9,371 bases of DNA, taken from NCBI GenBank assembly GCA_036834985.1, contig DAITMV010000113.1:1-9371 (forward strand). Direction: 5' to 3'. This DNA is from DAITMV01 sp036834985 (GTDB taxonomy: Bacteria; Pseudomonadota; Gammaproteobacteria; Burkholderiales; Burkholderiaceae_B). Position numbers and translations under genes: made by a program. Positions 7,056 to 9,371 of the stretch are shown here, one piece after another (within the stretch, counting starts at the first letter, position 1; each line of letters begins with the position of its first letter). The notes below the pieces were generated by a model that was not told where the DNA came from, searched no databases, and saw only the letters and a list, made by a program, of their open reading frames with translations.

Positions 7056-7770
7056 CCTGGATACCATCTGGGTTTATCTGGCTGGCAGCCCGCTTCTCGC
7101 ACTGATCCTGACACTGCTGGCTTATCACATCGGTTTTAGTATTTATCAGGCCAGCAATAAAAATCCTCTGCTAAACCCTGTAGCAATAGCCGTTACGTTG
7201 GTCGCAGTGAGCATTGAGATGATTGACATGCCCTATGACAAGTATTTTGCAGGCGCACAGTTTGTTCACTTTTTGCTAGGCACTGCCACCGTATCGTTGG
7301 CCATTCCCATCTACAATGGACTGGCACAACTCAAACACAGGTGGTTTCCCCTAACCGTTGCATTACTGTGCGGTGGGGCAACCTCCATCTTGAGTTCTGT
7401 GACCTTGGCCCATTGGATGCACTTACCAGAATTGATCACCCGCAGCTTTTACGCCAAATCAGTCACCGCCCCCATTGGCATGGGCATTGCCGAGCAAATT
7501 GGTGCCTCCCCTACCCTGACTGCCGTCTATGCCGTCATTACAGGCGTTTTTGGCGCGGCGTTGGGCAGTTTTATTTTTGATAGCGTGCGCAACACGCAAT
7601 GGTGGCAACGAGGATTTTCAATCGGCACGGCAGCTCACGGAATTGGTACCACGCGTGCATTTAGCGTGAATGAGGAAGCCGGCGCCTACGCGAGTCTGGC
7701 CATGGGAATGCACGGCATTGCTGGTGCTACGTTAATTCCCTGGATAGTTCGCCTGCTTACGCATGCATAA
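7048..7770 (+). CDS. lrgB: LrgB-family membrane protein, partner of LrgA and probable small-carboxylate transporter subunit
   Basis: Polytopic inner-membrane protein of 240 aa, close to the usual ~230. Family blocks are present in order: N-P-L-L-N-P (39-44), F-A-G-A-Q-F-V-H-F-L-L-G-T-A-T-V (67-82), K-S-V-T-A-P-I-G (137-144), G-T-A-A-H-G-I-G-T-T-R-A-F (193-205) and E-E-A-G-A-Y-A-S-L-A-M-G (209-220). The last block continues M-H-G where many relatives have L-N-G. The start overlaps the lrgA stop as ATGAGTAA, and AAAGG seven bases upstream is a good ribosome site. LrgA and LrgB are therefore surely made together. By homology with PLGG1, PftAB and E. coli YohJK the pair may move glycolate-, pyruvate- or hydroxypropionate-like acids. 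Placement after a 3-hydroxypropionate oxidation operon makes that acid the leading candidate. A role in cell lysis control cannot be excluded from sequence. Confidence 0.92.
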   Translation: MSNLDTIWVYLAGSPLLALILTLLAYHIGFSIYQASNKNPLLNPVAIAVTLVAVSIEMIDMPYDKYFAGAQFVHFLLGTATVSLAIPIYNGLAQLKHRWFPLTVALLCGGATSILSSVTLAHWMHLPELITRSFYAKSVTAPIGMGIAEQIGASPTLTAVYAVITGVFGAALGSFIFDSVRNTQWWQRGFSIGTAAHGIGTTRAFSVNEEAGAYASLAMGMHGIAGATLIPWIVRLLTHA

Positions 7771-7896
7771 TCTTTCTTACCATCTGATGTATTAGGCGAC
7801 TTTCCTGGTTAAGTTCTCGTAGAGCCCAGAGGCCCAAACCGTTAAAATCAACACCGAGACAAAATCCATTCAAAACAATTATTTAACGGACGACGT

Positions 7897-9147
7897 ATGT
7901 TTTTTGCACCAAGTAATGCCGTTCGCGTTCCAAAACACCTGGAAAGCGTCACCTCCCTGGACCCAAAATCCGAAGTCAAGCCCACCGACGTTAACATGAC
8001 CCGCGACGGCGTTGAGGCTATTTGGCGATCCGCTGAAAACTACTACCGTACCGGCTTACATCCTGGAATGACGCTAGTGATTCGCCGCAAAGGACAGATC
8101 GTCCTCAAGCGGGCAATCGGCCATGCGCGTGGAGATCTACCTGATGCCAAAGAGCCCGATGTACTGATGAAGCCCGATACGCCCATCTGTCTGTTCTCTG
8201 CCTCTAAAGCGGTAACTGCCATGCTGATTCACTCATTGGCCGAGAAGGGACTGATCAATCTGGATGCACCAGTTGCCCACTATATTCCTGAATTTGGTGT
8301 CAACGGAAAGGCAGAGACCACCGTACGGCATGTACTGTCGCATCGTGCTGGGGTGGCTTCCATTCCAATCAAAAATCCGGATCCATCACTGCTGTATCAA
8401 TGGAATAACGTCATCAGCTTGCTCAGCACCACACAGGCCAGCCATGCTCCGGGAGAAAAGCAGGCCTATCACGCCATCACGGGCGGATACATCTTGGGGG
8501 AAATCGCACGCCGGGTAACGGGCAGAGAGCTTAATCCACTCTTGCAAGATACATTCTCAACCCCTTTGGGTTGCAATTACTTTACCTATGGTTTGCCAGA
8601 GGCACGTCACGCGGATGTTGCGACCAATCACAACACAGGTGGCCCAGGCGTATTACCGGTACAGATGATTGCCAAACGGGTGCTCGGCGTAGACTTTAGC
8701 AAAATCAGCGCTATTTCCAATCAAAGTGATTTTGTCAGCTCAATCATCCCGGCAGGTAATATTTATGCCAACGCAGATGAAGTTAGCCGCTTTTATCAGA
8801 TGCTGTTAAACAAAGGTGAATGGAACGGCCAGCAGCTGATCCAGGCAGATACCGTAAAAGCCGCTTTAAAACCAGTGGCCCCATTGACCTTGGACGGCAT
8901 GCTGCTGATCCCGATGCGCTATTCGTCTGGCATGATGTTGGGTGAATCGTTTATGAGTCTCTACGGACCTAAAGCCCCAAAAGCTTTTGGACATCTCGGA
9001 TTACTCAACATCGTCTGCTGGGCAGACCCTCAGCGCGATATTGCAGTATCGTTTCTGAATACTGGCAAGACCGTTGATATCCGTGGATTTACCGGAATGC
9101 TGAAGGTTATCTGGGCTATTAACAAGCATTGTGGTGTTCTTAGTTAA
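7897..9147 (+). CDS. SxxK serine hydrolase of the beta-lactamase/family VIII esterase group
   Basis: 416 aa with no signal peptide, so probably cytoplasmic. The fold is that of class C beta-lactamases and family VIII esterases. The nucleophile motif is S101-A-S-K104 in F-S-A-S-K-A-V-T-A, followed by the typical E-K-G-L-I-N-L-D-A-P-V segment. The second motif is Y191-H-A instead of the Y-x-N of true beta-lactamases. The third is H366-L-G in place of K-T-G, as in esterase-like members, followed by W-A-D-P. These changes argue for an esterase, lactonase or amidase and against antibiotic resistance. The substrate is unknown. The gene lies 126 bp after lrgB, has a weak ribosome site, and ends before a strong terminator pair, so it may be its own unit or the operon's last gene. 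No start is better supported than the ATG at 7897. Confidence 0.88.
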   Translation: MFFAPSNAVRVPKHLESVTSLDPKSEVKPTDVNMTRDGVEAIWRSAENYYRTGLHPGMTLVIRRKGQIVLKRAIGHARGDLPDAKEPDVLMKPDTPICLFSASKAVTAMLIHSLAEKGLINLDAPVAHYIPEFGVNGKAETTVRHVLSHRAGVASIPIKNPDPSLLYQWNNVISLLSTTQASHAPGEKQAYHAITGGYILGEIARRVTGRELNPLLQDTFSTPLGCNYFTYGLPEARHADVATNHNTGGPGVLPVQMIAKRVLGVDFSKISAISNQSDFVSSIIPAGNIYANADEVSRFYQMLLNKGEWNGQQLIQADTVKAALKPVAPLTLDGMLLIPMRYSSGMMLGESFMSLYGPKAPKAFGHLGLLNIVCWADPQRDIAVSFLNTGKTVDIRGFTGMLKVIWAINKHCGVLS

Positions 9148-9236
9148 AAAACACTGACAAGGCACAAGACATGAAACCATTGGCAGACGTCAAATAATAG
9201 CCCCTAAACTCATCAAGAACAGTTACAAGACTTCGC

Positions 9237-9270
9237 AAAGCCGCAGATCGAGAGATTGGCGGCTTTTTTT
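9237..9270 (+). terminator. Rho-independent terminator after the serine hydrolase
   Basis: AAAGCCGC (9237-9244) pairs with GCGGCTTT (9259-9266), and the hairpin can be extended by ATC/GAT closing a GAGA tetraloop (9250-9253). A run of seven T follows at 9264-9270. It has the classical form for the plus strand and lies 90 bases after the hydrolase stop. Confidence 0.85.
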
Positions 9271-9332
9271 ATGTTGAAGCAATAGGTGGGCCCAAGTCAT
9301 TGGAGGCGCCGATAGTATGTAGCACATAAAGT

Positions 9333-9368
9333 AAAACACCCCGGTCCTTTTTGGGATCGGGGTGTTTT
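9333..9368. terminator. Second, probably bidirectional terminator hairpin
   Basis: The arms 9333-9347 and 9354-9368 pair over 15 bp (one G-T wobble at 9344/9357) around a six-base T-rich loop at 9348-9353. The arms begin with AAAA and end with TTTT, so either strand gives a hairpin followed by T residues. It probably also ends transcription entering from a gene beyond the window. Confidence 0.75.
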
Positions 9369-9371
9369 GTA

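Noticed and set aside
7822..7835. Small inverted repeat in the gap after lrgB, considered as a terminator
   Set aside because: The stem is only about three to four bases and no T tract follows. No convincing promoter was found in the 126-bp gap either.
7897..9147. Antibiotic-resistance beta-lactamase
   Set aside because: There is no signal peptide, Y-H-A replaces Y-x-N and H-L-G replaces K-T-G, which together fit an esterase-like member.
9171..9197. Eight-codon open frame ending in tandem stops
   Set aside because: It is too short, has no well-placed ribosome site, and nothing suggests that it is translated.

Overview
The window reads as ordinary chromosome of a Gram-negative proteobacterium. 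The best guess is a betaproteobacterium of the Burkholderiales, near Alcaligenes, Bordetella or Pusillimonas. This rests on the style of the periplasmic cytochrome c, the lipoprotein hydrolase and the GMC enzyme, and on the gene density. It is a judgement from remembered protein families, not a database match. I see no mobile element, CRISPR array, rRNA or tRNA, and no gene-free stretch longer than about 300 bases.

Layout. Bases 36-1491 hold a small periplasmic class I cytochrome c and, 13 bp later, a cation diffusion facilitator metal exporter with an enlarged cytoplasmic tail. A LysR-type regulator (1501-2376, minus strand) converges on the exporter with almost no gap. It is divergent from a plus-strand series: CoA-acylating (methyl)malonate-semialdehyde dehydrogenase (2489-3997), GMC flavoprotein alcohol dehydrogenase (4000-5652), lipoprotein alpha/beta hydrolase (5780-6697), LrgA-type membrane protein (6651-7055) and LrgB-type membrane protein (7048-7770). 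A separate SxxK serine hydrolase of the beta-lactamase/family VIII esterase group follows (7897-9147). The window ends with two strong terminator hairpins.

How the genes may work together. A LysR regulator divergent from mmsA plus a GMC dehydrogenase matches known 3-hydroxypropionate catabolic loci (hpdR/mmsA/hpdH in Pseudomonas and Cupriavidus, dddC/dddA in DMSP/acrylate degraders). The GMC enzyme would oxidise 3-hydroxypropionate to malonate semialdehyde, and MmsA would convert that to acetyl-CoA and CO2. The 112-bp divergent gap holds a perfect 17-bp dyad of LysR T-N11-A type directly upstream of a plausible sigma70 promoter. A weaker AT-rich dyad lies 22 bp further away.

The most interesting idea is that the LrgA/LrgB pair downstream is a transporter for this pathway's substrate rather than a holin/antiholin. 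Relatives of this family move small hydroxy- and keto-acids (plastid PLGG1 for glycolate/glycerate, Bacillus PftAB for pyruvate), and E. coli YohJK has been linked to 3-hydroxypropionate. The lipoprotein hydrolase, whose reading frame runs 47 bp into lrgA, could release hydroxyacid from an ester outside the inner membrane. That part is inference from gene order.
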